Below are positions 37,401 to 48,187 of a stretch of DNA of 64,000 nt, one piece after another (the stretch's first letter is position 1; every line of letters starts with the position of its first letter). Made by a program: the position numbers and the translations under genes. The stretch spans positions 1,798,001 through 1,862,000 of the forward strand of contig OX359195.1 in the NCBI GenBank assembly GCA_947172415.1, given 5' to 3'. The stretch comes from Chondrosia reniformis (taxonomy: Eukaryota > Porifera > Demospongiae > Chondrillida > Chondrillidae). The notes below the pieces were generated by a model. It did not search any database and was not told where the DNA came from. It was given only the letters and a program-made list of their open reading frames with translations.

Positions 37401-39086
37401 TTCCATGAATAATATACCGTATATCGGGAATTGAATGTCAAAAAAATGCGAATTGCGGTTTTGACTGTATGCACAATCTTTTGACATGTATTAATTTGAC
37501 ACCTCAGTAATTTCGTGTACAAGTCCCATACACCTAAGCTTTATCTCGCATTCTTTTAACGACAATGTTTACTTATACCAGTAATTCGTACTCACATTCA
37601 ATTCCCGATATACGGTATGTACCATATTTCTTACATGCTACATCTACTTTAGAACAAAGACCTATAGGGTACTAAACCTAGTGAGATATTTAGATGAGGA
37701 TACAAGAGTTTTCTCCTTCTCTTCTTCCCCACTGCATGGGCCATACAGTACCTGGTAGTACATTTGACAATGTGTTCATTTGTATTCTTTTCTCTAATTG
37801 CAGCCTTTATGGTGCTGATTCAAATATTTCTTCACATTTGTTGGGGCGTCCTGTATTTTGATGCAATTGAGAAGCGACAATATTGGAAAGTAGTCATCGT
37901 CATTTTGACTCATTTGGCAGCATCTCTTGTTGTATGTTATCCTGTTTACATTGTATCAGGGTCTTACTTTTACTATCATCCATTTTGTCCATCAAATGCT
38001 ATAGAATTATAATTGTGAAATTGTGAATATTGCCTTCCAACATTGTATGTAAGATGTCCAATAGCAACTCTTTCAATAAAACTAGCTTTAGGTAATTTTT
38101 AAACTTTACAAAATCAAGAGCTATGTCTCTCTATTTAATCTTAAAAGTGACAGTTTGTTTAGCTTTGAATCTTTATATAGAAGTTCGTTATATAGAAATA
38201 TGTGACCCTTTCAACCATATACTTTATAATTTCCAGAATGTTACCATCATACACAGTGTAAATACAGACTGCTATGATTTTAGTGACAATTTCAAACCAC
38301 CAGTAATAAATAGGTCATATACGTACATAATAAGATAATAAAATGGCAAACATTATTAATATACTTGCTATCTTATGCTTAAAGTTGATGTTTGTTGTCT
38401 AATTGAAATATTTAGCAAATTTTCACTAAAAATAAATGATATATTGTAAATCCCTTTATTTAAGCAGAACCAAAAGTTAGCGATAAGGGATTTACAGTAC
38501 CCATGAGATGATTAATGTATTGATCTAATGCTGTTTTTACACTGTAATCCATGAAGTTTAGGTGCAAAACCACGAATACTGGAGCAGATCTCGTGGTTTT
38601 CCAGAGCTCCTACTTATGAATAATCAGTGATAATCAATTTACATAGAAAAGGATAATTCTGTTGCATTTAGACTACCATTTACAACTAGGCCAACTGAGC
38701 CTGACCAGCTGTTGTTAATTTCCCACTCACATTACATATTTCCACCTGCATGGGCCAACTGGACTAATAGTGACTGTGCTGGTCCACTTATGTAAACAGG
38801 CATAAGCTGCAAAGATTCTCAAGATTGAATTACTTTTATGTTCTTTTGTAATGTTCTTTTACATACATTATACCATCCTTTTCCCCATTTATGTTCTTTT
38901 GCATGCATTATACCATCCTTTCCCTGTTTACTGCAGACTTTGGTGAACCTCTACATACCTGGCCAATCAGCTGCTCCCTATGTGGTAATTGCCAATGCTG
39001 TACTCCTACTTGTACTGATGGGCTTTACGTTCTGGACTGCAGGATTAAGTATCAGTGGTATCAGATACCTCTTTAGAATTCGCTAA
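34414..39086 (+). CDS. APH1: Gamma-secretase subunit APH-1
   Basis: Multipass membrane scaffold of gamma-secretase, the presenilin protease that cleaves Notch and many type I membrane proteins. Six exons: 34414-34526, 35386-35529, 36741-36811, 37229-37366, 37804-37931, 38937-39086, all in phase, 247 aa (human APH1A 247-265). Seven hydrophobic segments are visible. TM4 carries the GxxxGxxxG motif needed for complex assembly (GFGIMAGALSG, about residues 114-124), and the two conserved TM histidines are at about 166 (FLHICWGV) and 192 (LTHLAAS). LQEFFRFLYY and FDAIEKRQYW match the family. Start is the only ATG giving a first TM segment. Intron 2 holds a 1-kb satellite and intron 4 a MITE. Confidence 0.96.
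35142..35318 (+). repeat. Foldback hairpin with hammerhead-like centre
   Basis: Lies in APH-1 intron 1. Arms AGTCTTTTGAACATCTAGAG... and inverse (about 35146-35195 and 35260-35308) flank CTGAAGA, AGACCCCCCAGGGTT, GAAACGTC. Degenerate relatives are at about 5700-5800 and 50200-50310. Confidence 0.6.
35700..36664. repeat. 36-bp satellite, about 26 copies
   Basis: Unit contains CCATCTATCTCGCCACCCAC and CCATGCATCCAAC. Copies differ mainly at CTCGCC/CTTGCC and CCCACC/CTCACC. Because 36 is divisible by 3, at least five frames stay open for about 300 codons on both strands. None is a plausible protein, and the array sits between APH-1 exons 2 and 3. Confidence 0.97.
37414..37618. mobile_element. 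MITE with ATACCGTATATCGGGAATTG ends
   Basis: Inverted termini are perfect over about 25 bp at each end. It is a non-coding insertion in APH-1 intron 4. The better copy of the family also seen at 18438-18552. Confidence 0.83.
38447..38499. repeat. Collapsed ACTGTAAATCCC MITE
   Basis: Both ends of the element found at 26909-27163 and 54053-54305 are present, but the interior is deleted, leaving about 53 bp. Located in APH-1 intron 5. Confidence 0.7.
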
Positions 39087-40133
39087 TAGAAACTCTGTAA
39101 ATATCCAGTACATGTTGACTGACTTTGCTGAATTCTTATATAAATACCATAATTAATATAATGTATAATGTACACTGTTTTTTTTCATTCCCTGATGATG
39201 ATCCCTGTTTAGGCATCGAAACGTTGGAGTAATAAATTGTAATAAATTGTTCAGGCTAGAGACAAATGATTAACTGCATGGATAAAATAATGTATATTGC
39301 AGCTATTACTTGTGTTGTTTGGCATGCCGTAAAACAGGAAATTTAACAGCATTTAAAGTTGACGGTTTGGATTAAAAAACTAGATGGCTTGTTGTCTGCA
39401 TACCAGTTTTACTGAATGAGAAGGGGTCACTGATATACTTTCATTATACATAACAATGAGGCACAATATTTTGTATTGCTCCTTATTGTGTATAATCCGG
39501 AGACTAAATAGAGTTCTAGACTAAAATTAACCATACATAAGCAGTAATATTTAATTACCTAATACAGACAGATGGTGAGGCTTGATCAACTGGTTCGAAT
39601 GTACGTTAACATGTGTAATCCTAGAAATTGATTTTTTGAGAAGATTGTCACATGTTCCACTGAAGGATGTTACTTATAAAGCCTGGAAATCAAGCAAGCA
39701 CTTTTAAAATTTTCAAAGGTTTTAGTTGTTTGTAGATTAAACTCCTAATAAATAATTACATATCATACACAAACAAGCGGTGTTACATTTCAAGAAACGT
39801 TGAGGAACATTTGACTCCATGTGTTTAAACATTACAGTATAGAATGCACTGTTGTATGTATTATGAATTTTATCAGGTACAGGGTCGACTTTTGAATGGA
39901 GATTAATTCCTATCTCTATTAGTACTTTCCTTATTTATTGGGGGAGTGGCTCTTGATCATACATTATTGAGTGAGTCAGTTCTGTTTACATTCTCATTCC
40001 CATTTCCAATTCAGTATCTAGATGATATACACATGTCGCTCCTTGTGGTGTTATTGTTATTTGGTGTCGTCCATCGATAGTCGGTGTCGACAGTCGATCT
40101 TCGTTTTTGTCCACTTTGGCGCTCCATATTATG
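39087..40133. other. Intergenic region between APH-1 and the foldback element
   Basis: Contains the APH-1 3' UTR with two AATAAA sites near 39230-39250 and a hammerhead-like motif at 39186-39228 (core CTGATGA, extra T, GATCC/GG-ATC stem, GAAACGTT; flanks ATTCC/GGAGT). No gene is recognisable. Confidence 0.5.
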
Positions 40134-41265
40134 ATCATAGAGTACGGTAGTACTCTATAAGTAGGGATGGCCGAAAAAAAAACATGGCCGCCCTATTCAA
40201 TGTATTATCAATTAACACCTCATAAATCAACAACGTTCAGATTTTCGGTTGCATTCGTGTGTTTGCAGTCGTTTTTGCATGCTTTTCTAAACGCCAAAGC
40301 ATGTTTCGATGCTCTACAACCTTCGCAAAGTGGTTAAACCGAAATAGGCCAAATTCTGAAATTCCTCATTTTTTCTTCTTCTTATTCTTCTTTTTTCAAA
40401 TGAGCTAGCGCTAACATGCGAACTTACGCAGGTGCATACAAATACTAAATCGTCATGAATTTTTCCGAACTAGGGAATAGGCTACCCTAGATTTCAACGC
40501 GCTCCAACCGAAGCGTGTTACTTTTGAAAGTGCCAAATTTAGGGCCTCTTCGAACGCCATTTTTTAATTAAGTTTCAAATTCTCTGTATATAAAATAAGT
40601 AACTCGAGTGAGTAATATTTGTGGTACTGCCGCCACCCGCGATCGAATTTCTTAGTCGCTTTGCAGGGCCTATATACAGTCGTATTCTTAACGATTATAG
40701 ACCCTTTAATATCCTAAACTCAATGTTAAAGAACGGTACCGTAGAAAACTTATTTGACAAATTTGGGATCTTTTCGGACGCCATTTTTTAATTTAGAGCT
40801 CTCTATTATATCGTCTATTCTGCTACTTTATTTCTAGTTTTCGCCAAGAAAACTTTCAAAACAAATATTAACAAGAAAAAAGGGGCAATACAAGTTAAAT
40901 AAAAACATTCAAAAATGAAGTTAAAAGTAGGGATGGCACTATAACAGTGATTGGCACATCTAGAAAAAGTAACGAAACAAGAAAGTGATCATATGGTAAG
41001 GCTAACATTGCAGAAGTGGCATACTGAAACTTATCTGTACACATCACTTCTATGTTTGGGCGCATCATGGATATACTAGAAGTAGGGATTGATGCGCCCA
41101 AACATAGAAGTGATGTGTACAGATAAGTTTCAGTATGCCACTTCTGCAATGTTAGCCTTACCATATGATCACTTTCTTGTTTCATTACTTTTTCTAGATG
41201 TGCCAATCACTGTTATAGTGCCATCCCTACTTTTAACTTCATTTTTGAATGTTTTTATTTAACTT
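40134..41265 (-). mobile_element. Foldback repeat element, GTAGGGATGG family, copy 2
   Basis: Nearly identical to 3058-4195 in reverse orientation. It starts with the palindrome AGAGTACGGTAGTACTCT followed by AAGTAGGGATGGCC, has the same body, and ends in a long hairpin (arms about 40880-41065 and 41085-41262). High identity implies recent movement. It ends about 275 bp before the Kelch gene ATG. Confidence 0.82.
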
Positions 41266-41541
41266 GATATATACACTTCAAATAGCGTCATTCTGGGCGG
41301 GCCGATTTTAGCACGTGTAGCTAACGTGGACCTCTGTCAGTCAGAATAAAGGACAAGACAAGCTCGGTTTAGTTTGGTTTAGTTATCAGAAATCTCAAAT
41401 GAAATGGGTTTTGGAAAAGAAACAGAAGGTACAGAGTGTGTACTGTATTTTCATGTAGTTTAACTAATTCGGACACTGTAATCTTGCCTGAATAGTTTAG
41501 TATCAAAGTCCTTCTCGTATAATATAGTGATAACAACCAAC

Positions 41542-43248
41542 ATGGATAATGGCGAGGTAAAATGTGACTTTAATGGCCACTGCTCCTCTCTCCTGAACTC
41601 CTTCAAAAAGATGTTGGAGAACAGAGAACTGTGCGATGTGATACTGACCGTTGGAATGAAGCAGTTTCACGTTCACAAAGTCATACTAGCGGCCAGTAGC
41701 CCATATTTCCAAGCTATGTTTACTAGTGCACTTCAGGAGAGTGCTCAGAGAGAAATCAATTTGAAAGGAGCCAATGCGGAGACTGTTGAGACCCTTATCA
41801 ACTGTGTGTATGAATCTACTCTAACTATCACTGTAGAGAATGCCACTTCAGTCCTCACTTTATCAGCTCAGTGGCAGATGGAGAAGGTTGTGGAAGTCTG
41901 TGGTAACTTTCTCCTCAAACATCTGGACATTGAAAATTGCCTTGAAATGCTTATTTTTGCTGATGTACATGGCTGTGATGTCCTGAAGAAAGCGGCCACA
42001 GATGTTTCAATTGTCGATTTTTCAGGTGTTTGTCAAACAGAAGCATTTGTCAATGCTCCCGTTGAAATCTTGTTGGAATTGCTGAAATCAGACATTTTGG
42101 TGGTTCAGTCGGAAGAGAAGCTATTTGAAAGCCTTCTAAAGTGGTTTAATCACAGCCCTGAGCTCCGAAGAAGTGACATACTAAAGATGTTAGATCTTAT
42201 CAAGTTCCCCTTAATACCCTGGGAGGTCATTGAAGAGAAACTGAAACAGAATAAATTATATTCTGAGCAAAAATGTAAGAGGATGCTTACAAATGCACAT
42301 AACTTTCAGATGCATCCTAAAAAGGGAGCAGACTACAATAGGGAAGATCCCCTATATGTTCCACGTAGTGGGAGTAAGCCAATTTATGTCATTGAATACG
42401 ATTACGGCTTTTTAAAATGCTGTGTAAAACAGTATGATCCAACATTAAATCAGTGGAAAAGACTTACAGCTCTTAATTACAGCAGGTGGGAGGGCTTTGA
42501 AGTGTGCACCCATCAGGGGTTACTGTATGTCATTGGTGGTCGCGATCGTTTTGACACTGTAAGCCTTGTAGAATGCTATGATCTTAAGAGTGGTCAGTGG
42601 AGCAGGCGTGCTGATATGCTGGAAAGACGTACAGATTTTGGGGTTGGAGTAGTTGATGGATGTTTGTATGCTGTTGGAGGAGCTGAATACGAGACAAAGA
42701 ACATGTATTCGCCGAATATTCTGCAATCTGTAGAAAGGTATGACCCAGAAAAGAATCAGTGGTCTTTTGTGGCTCCTTTGAATACCAAACGTTGTCAGTT
42801 GACCGTTGTTACAGATAACACTACTATGTATGCTGTTGGTGGGATAGATGAAGAGGGAGATCTGCCCACCTGCGAGGTGTACAATCCTGTCAAAAACGAA
42901 TGGAGTGTCATTGCCACCATGACCGTTCCAAGATGTAATGCTGGTGCTTGTATGGTAGATAGGTTGCTCTATGTTTTTTGTGGGAACGAAAGTGAAGATG
43001 CAGAAGTGTTCAATCCAGCTACTAAAACTTGGAAAATGATCTCAGGAATGTCCAAAGCTCAAACTATTCCAAACCGGCAGAATCTGTTAGCATCTCAGGG
43101 AAAGATTGTTGTCATTGGCAGGTCTATCAATGAATGTTCTAGAACTGTTCAATTTTATAGTTCTCAAACAATGAATTGGTATATTGTGTCAGAAATTAAA
43201 TCTGAACATAACTTACACCATGAAGTAATACATGCCTGCTGTATTTAA
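41542..43248 (+). CDS. BTB-BACK-Kelch protein (putative Cullin-3 substrate adaptor)
   Basis: Proteins of this architecture recruit substrates to Cullin-3 ubiquitin ligases. A single uninterrupted 568-aa frame is read from the ATG at 41542. BTB covers about residues 20-128 (CDVILTV, FHVHKVILAASSPYFQAMF), BACK about 133-240 (CLEMLIFADVHGCDVL, then LLKWFNHSPELR), and five or six Kelch repeats about 270-560 (LLYVIGGRDRF, CLYAVGGAEYE, TMYAVGGIDEE, each followed by YDP/YNP-x-W). Some late blades are degenerate (LLYVFCGNESE). Length is normal for KLHL proteins. Lack of introns in an intron-rich region suggests an old retrocopy or an intronless subfamily; 5' UTR introns are possible. The exact KLHL orthologue is not identifiable here. 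Confidence 0.93.
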   Translation: MDNGEVKCDFNGHCSSLLNSFKKMLENRELCDVILTVGMKQFHVHKVILAASSPYFQAMFTSALQESAQREINLKGANAETVETLINCVYESTLTITVENATSVLTLSAQWQMEKVVEVCGNFLLKHLDIENCLEMLIFADVHGCDVLKKAATDVSIVDFSGVCQTEAFVNAPVEILLELLKSDILVVQSEEKLFESLLKWFNHSPELRRSDILKMLDLIKFPLIPWEVIEEKLKQNKLYSEQKCKRMLTNAHNFQMHPKKGADYNREDPLYVPRSGSKPIYVIEYDYGFLKCCVKQYDPTLNQWKRLTALNYSRWEGFEVCTHQGLLYVIGGRDRFDTVSLVECYDLKSGQWSRRADMLERRTDFGVGVVDGCLYAVGGAEYETKNMYSPNILQSVERYDPEKNQWSFVAPLNTKRCQLTVVTDNTTMYAVGGIDEEGDLPTCEVYNPVKNEWSVIATMTVPRCNAGACMVDRLLYVFCGNESEDAEVFNPATKTWKMISGMSKAQTIPNRQNLLASQGKIVVIGRSINECSRTVQFYSSQTMNWYIVSEIKSEHNLHHEVIHACCI

Positions 43249-44798
43249 ACTTGGAACATATTGTATTTTGTCAAAAAATATATAATGTATTTATATAGTA
43301 GTAGTTTTGTAACTTATTATCATTTCGCAACTTATATTATCATTTTGCAAAGCCTACATGCATGTACACACATTGTATATTGGACTACATTTTTATGTAT
43401 CAGAGATAGGTATATATATAGAGAGAAAATGTTAATTGCAATAATTGTATATATTTGTACTATATATATTCATATGTATATATAGCTATAGCAACGTATA
43501 TATATATACGTATACGAATGGTTCCAGTCATATATATATGTGTTGATGTGAATTTGTACCAGTTGATCATGAGGAATTCAAAGATTGAAAGATGCCTGTG
43601 CTACAAAAAATGAAATTAATTGTATACAGACTTCTATGTCTCTCTAAGTAGGAATGGCCGAAAAAATATATATGCACCCTATATATATATCCAATGTATT
43701 AGCATAGACTATCTATATACTAGGCTCTAGTGAAAGGGAAATTGTGGAACAACTATTCATTTTGTAAAACTTAAATCTTTTTAAAACTCCATGGTGGGAT
43801 TGCTTACATTCTCTAGAGGAAAAACATGTTATGAATATAAGACACAGAACTATCCAATGCAGGTAAAACATCTTTGGTGGAAAATGTGACCACAAAAAAT
43901 CAAATCAATACGTATACGTACCCAATTACCATTCCAACCAGTTGTCTGACACTCCTCCCACTCCTTATTACCCTAAACTGTCAAAAACAGCAACCTGACA
44001 TTGATCTAATTAAAAATTGCTGCTTAAGACTTCAGATGTGGTTATAGTTCAGAACTTTCTTTCATCTTCAGATTCTGACCAACAATATAGACTGTCTCTT
44101 ACATGCTAATGAGTATGCCCTCTAATTATGCGTAGACAGATCTAGATCCTTTTCCCCAATGGCTTCCTAACCCAAAGAAATTAGGAAGCCATTTTGGAAA
44201 GGGTGTAACTATGTGGAATTATATGCACTACAGGCAAAGTTAATTCTAAAAATTTTGTTGCTACATGCCTTGCAAAGAGAAGTTTATATTCTCCATGAGC
44301 CCATACTCCTTCGACCAAAATAGTCATGTATATAACATATATCAACCAAGTGTTTATATATCTCTAAATCTCTCTAGTTGTTTCTCTACATTAGTATTAG
44401 GCCATTGTATTCCTGACCATGACTTAAATAGCCCATTTAAAATTAAAATATGATGTCACAGTGCCTATACGTCTACTTAAAATGTATATGTGGCTAATTG
44501 AGTTTGCTTATTTCAATTCATCTTAAGGTACATGGGGAAATCAACAAATGTAATTAGTCATATCATTATGTCTTACCACTATTAGCCATTTTCATTATGA
44601 TGCCATAGAAATGGTGGAAATGGTCTCGTTCTCTCCCTCCCCATGCATAGCTGCTGTAAATATATATATTATTGTCAGCACATATGCATTGAAAAGGGCA
44701 GCCATGCATGATTATTCTGGACATGGATCACTACTAAAGAGTACATATTCTCTGATATACAGTGCATGATACATTTGCAAGTGATCATTGCATAAAAA
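43249..44798. other. Intergenic region with small repeats
   Basis: Contains a fragment of the GTAGGAATGGCCG repeat (about 43648-43706), TA-rich tracts at 43488-43516, and a small hairpin CAATGGCTTCCTAA / TTAGGAAGCCATTTTGG near 44155-44203. No gene is seen. Confidence 0.5.
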
Positions 44799-45986
44799 TC
44801 AATGAATATGCTTCTGCAAAGGATTTAATGAAGACAATGAAGTGTTGTAACGTTTATAGGTTGAAATAGAATTAATTGCTTCTTTTAGATACTTCAGCAC
44901 TGGTAACGGCCAACCAATCAGTGCAGATGTGTGGGACTCTTCCGTGAACACATGGGATACACATTTACTGATATAATCCTCTGAACACTCAATATCCAGA
45001 AATTTACAGAGTTTTACTATTTCTTCTCTTGGATTAGTTATAAGATCACTACAATGAACATCCACTGCTTTGTCTACCAGAGATACTACTTGTTCACTTG
45101 CGGTGTATAGCTGGAAATATAGCCGTGTAGTTGAGTTTAAATCAAAGGGATGGTGAAAATTTCTTTTTCGCTTAGAAAAATCTTTAAAACTAGTCCTTGA
45201 TCCCAAGGAATTGTAAAGAGCGATGGTAGCTATGTTATCAAAAGGGTTACGAACTACTCGAATAGCATATATCGGAATATCTAGAGTTTTTCGTAATTCT
45301 CCTAACGTGTCAACAAAAGCTTCTGAATGTGCGGTAAAATCTTTCGATACACCACCTCCAAATTTATCACCGATGACATCAACATGATCCTCGTATTTTC
45401 CCTGCAGTAAATCTGTGAAAATAAGAGAATAACCTTTTGCATGCTCTGCTCTCGCTCGTAGGCCGCTCACACTGCCGCACCAAGAGCTGTAATAAAGCTC
45501 TTTTAGGATTGACTCTCTCGACATGTTTAATTGTCCGGCTTGCAAATGCCTAAGAAGTCCAAATTCGTCTCCTATGACCATATGAGGATGACCATCCAGT
45601 AGACTGCCAACAAAACTACTGCAGCTTCGCGGCCATCCGACAAAGAGAAGTAACTTCTTGACTGACTTAAAATCTTTAGCCAAAAAGAGAGGTTTTTGAC
45701 TCCTGGATCGTTGATCGTGATAGCTAGCGGTTGTGGTCAAGTCGCCGACCTGATCATTATTTTGCTCCAAATCTGCATTACCTTGAGCAATATTCGCAAA
45801 GAAATCACTAGCAGACTCACTATCACTTTGTAGAGAACTATCACTTCTAGTGTGAAAGCTTACAGGAGTCTTTAAAATTAAAGAAAGATCTGCAGAATTG
45901 CTGTTGAAAAAACTCAAAGAAACCCCACTAATCAAAAGCACAACGCAAATAAGGAATCCAATAGTGTATACAGATTTGATAGACAT
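44799..45986 (-). CDS. Type II membrane sulfotransferase-like protein, copy A
   Basis: Predicted Golgi enzyme transferring sulfate from PAPS to an unknown glycan or peptide. Single exon, 395 aa: short cytosolic end, one signal anchor (about 8-27), an acidic Ser-rich stem, and a catalytic domain from about residue 110. The 5'-phosphosulfate loop is LLLFVGWPRSCSSFVGS (Arg about 120) and the 3'-phosphate motif is RVVRNPFDNIA (about 243-253). The C-terminal HCSDLITNPREEI...FLDIECSEDYI fits sulfotransferases that end in a short helix region. The GWPRS-SF-G-LLD-HPH pattern belongs to an uncharacterised animal sulfotransferase-like group. Tandem with copies B and C; acceptor unknown. Confidence 0.85.
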   Translation of the reverse strand: MSIKSVYTIGFLICVVLLISGVSLSFFNSNSADLSLILKTPVSFHTRSDSSLQSDSESASDFFANIAQGNADLEQNNDQVGDLTTTASYHDQRSRSQKPLFLAKDFKSVKKLLLFVGWPRSCSSFVGSLLDGHPHMVIGDEFGLLRHLQAGQLNMSRESILKELYYSSWCGSVSGLRARAEHAKGYSLIFTDLLQGKYEDHVDVIGDKFGGGVSKDFTAHSEAFVDTLGELRKTLDIPIYAIRVVRNPFDNIATIALYNSLGSRTSFKDFSKRKRNFHHPFDLNSTTRLYFQLYTASEQVVSLVDKAVDVHCSDLITNPREEIVKLCKFLDIECSEDYISKCVSHVFTEESHTSALIGWPLPVLKYLKEAINSISTYKRYNTSLSSLNPLQKHIH

Positions 45987-46497
45987 ATATAGCCCTCACA
46001 AGATATATGACATGCAAATCCGTATAAGAAATCTGAATGTGCTAATTCTAGATCTTTTTGGCTGTGCTGATGATTTTATACCAAATATCGTATGACTATC
46101 GCGGTATACATCAATGCTTGGCTAACCTAATTATAATTACTTGTGTATAATAATGTGTAGTAATTGTTTGGCGTGATTTCTGGCATTTTTGTACCTAATA
46201 TATATTTACATATAGGTTTATCACACCTAGACAGCTGCACATTAAAAGGACAGCCATGTTTTTCTGGATAGGCATTTTCATATGAAGTCATGATAATGGT
46301 GGAAACGGTCTCGTTCTCTCCCTCCCCATAGCTGCTGTAAATATATTATTGTCAGCACATATGCATTGAAAAGGGAGGTTTATTTTGGACATATGGATCA
46401 CTACTAGAGAGTATGTATTCTCTGACATACATAGAACACAAACCAGTGATATAGCTATATACATTTGCAAGTGATCATATAGTCATTACATAAAAAA
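45987..46497. other. Spacer between sulfotransferase copies A and B
   Basis: This spacer is itself duplicated: much of it reappears at 47700-48187 between B and C, and the downstream part resembles 44560-44798. That shows the unit of tandem duplication includes flanking DNA. Confidence 0.7.
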
Positions 46498-47699
46498 TCA
46501 ATGTACATGCTTCTGCAAAGGATTTAATGAAGACAATGAAGTGTTGTAACGTTTATAGGTTGAAATAGAATTAATTGCTTCTTTTAGATACTTCAGCACT
46601 GGTAACGGCCAACCAATCAGTGCAGATGTGTGGGACTCTTCCGTGAACACATGGGATACACATTTACTGATATAATCCTCTGAACACTCAATATCCAGAA
46701 ATTTACAGAGTTTTACTAATTCTTCTCTTGGATTAGCTATAAGATCACTACAATGAACATCCACTGCTTTGTCTACCAGAGATACTACTTGTTCACTTGC
46801 GGTGTATATATAGCTGGAAATACAGCCGTGTAGTTGAGTTTAAACCAAAGGGATGGTGAAAAAGTTTTTTTCGCTTAGAAAGTTCTTTAAACCTTCTGAC
46901 ATCCCTCGTTCCCAAGGAGCTGTAAAGAGCGATGGTAGCTATGTTATCAAAAGGGTTACGAACTACTCGAATAGCATATATTGGAATATCTAGAGTTTTT
47001 CGTAATTCCCTTAACGTGTCAACAAAAGCTTCTGAATGTGCGGTAAAATCTTTCGATACACCACCTCCAAATTTATCACCGATGACATCAACATGATCCT
47101 CGTATTTTCCCTGCAGTAAATCTGTGAAAATAAGAGAATAACCTTTTGCATGCTCTGCTCTCGCTCGTAGGCCGCTCACACTGCCGCACCAAGAGCTGTA
47201 ATAAAGCTCTTTTAGAATTGACTCTCTCGACATGTTTAATTGTCCGGCTTGCAAATGCCTAAGAAGTCCAAATTCGTCTCCTATGACCATATGAGGATGA
47301 CCATCCAGTAGACTGCCAACAAAACTATTGCAGCTTCGCGGCCATCCGACAAAGAGAAGTAACTTCTTGACCGACTTAAAATCTCTTGCCAAAAAGAGAG
47401 GTTTTTGACTCCTGGATCGTTGATCGTGATAGCTAGCGGTTGTGGTCAAGTCGCCGACCTTCTCATTATTTTGCTCCAAATCTGCATTACCTTGAGCAAT
47501 ATTCGCAAAAAAATCACTAACACACTCACCATCACTTTGCAGAGAACTATCACTTCTATATAGTGTGAAAGCTTACAGGAGTCTTTAAAATTAAAGAAAG
47601 ATCTGCAGAATTACTGTTGAAAAAACTCAAAGAAACCCCACTAATCAAAAGCACAACGCAAATAAGGAATCCAATATTGTATACAGATTTGATAGACAT
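46498..47699 (-). pseudogene. Sulfotransferase-like copy B, frameshifted
   Basis: Nearly identical to copy A over its whole length and flanks. Two 4-bp gains break it: near 47556 (CTTCTATATAGTG where A has CTTCTAGTG) in the stem, and near 46804 (GTGTATATATAGC where A has GTGTATAGC) in the catalytic domain. The segments between and after remain open (47479-46793 and 46764-46498). Both PAPS-binding motifs are intact in sequence but not in one frame with the signal anchor. Could be an assembly error if raw reads disagree. Confidence 0.85.
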
Positions 47700-48187
47700 A
47701 TATAGCCCTCACAAGATATATGACATGCAAATCCGTATAAGAAATCTGAATGTGCTAATTCTAGATCTTTTTGGCTGTGCTGATGATTTTATACCAAATA
47801 TCGTATGACTATCGGTATATATATCAATGCTTGGCTAACCTATTACTTGTGTATAATAATGTGTAGTAATTGTTTGGCGTGATTTCTGGCATTTTTGTAC
47901 CTAATATATTTACATATACGTAGGTTTATCACACCTAGACAGCTGTACATTAAAAGGACAGCCATGTCTTTCTGGATAGGCATTTTCATATGAAGTCATA
48001 ATAATGGTGGAAACAGTCTCGTTCTCTCCCTCCCCATGCATAGCTGCTGTAAATATATATATTATTGTCAGCACATATGCATTGAAAAGGGAGGTTTATT
48101 CTGGACATATGGATCACTACTAGAGAGTATGTATTCTCTGATATACATAGAACACAAACCAGTGATATATAGTCATTACATAAAAAA

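Noticed and set aside
39540-39620. GGTTCGAAT resembling a tRNA T-loop
   Set aside because: No acceptor, D-arm or anticodon arm can be drawn upstream.
41527-41541. Upstream GTG start of the Kelch frame
   Set aside because: GTG is not a usual eukaryotic start, and an ATG follows five codons later at the expected distance from the BTB domain.
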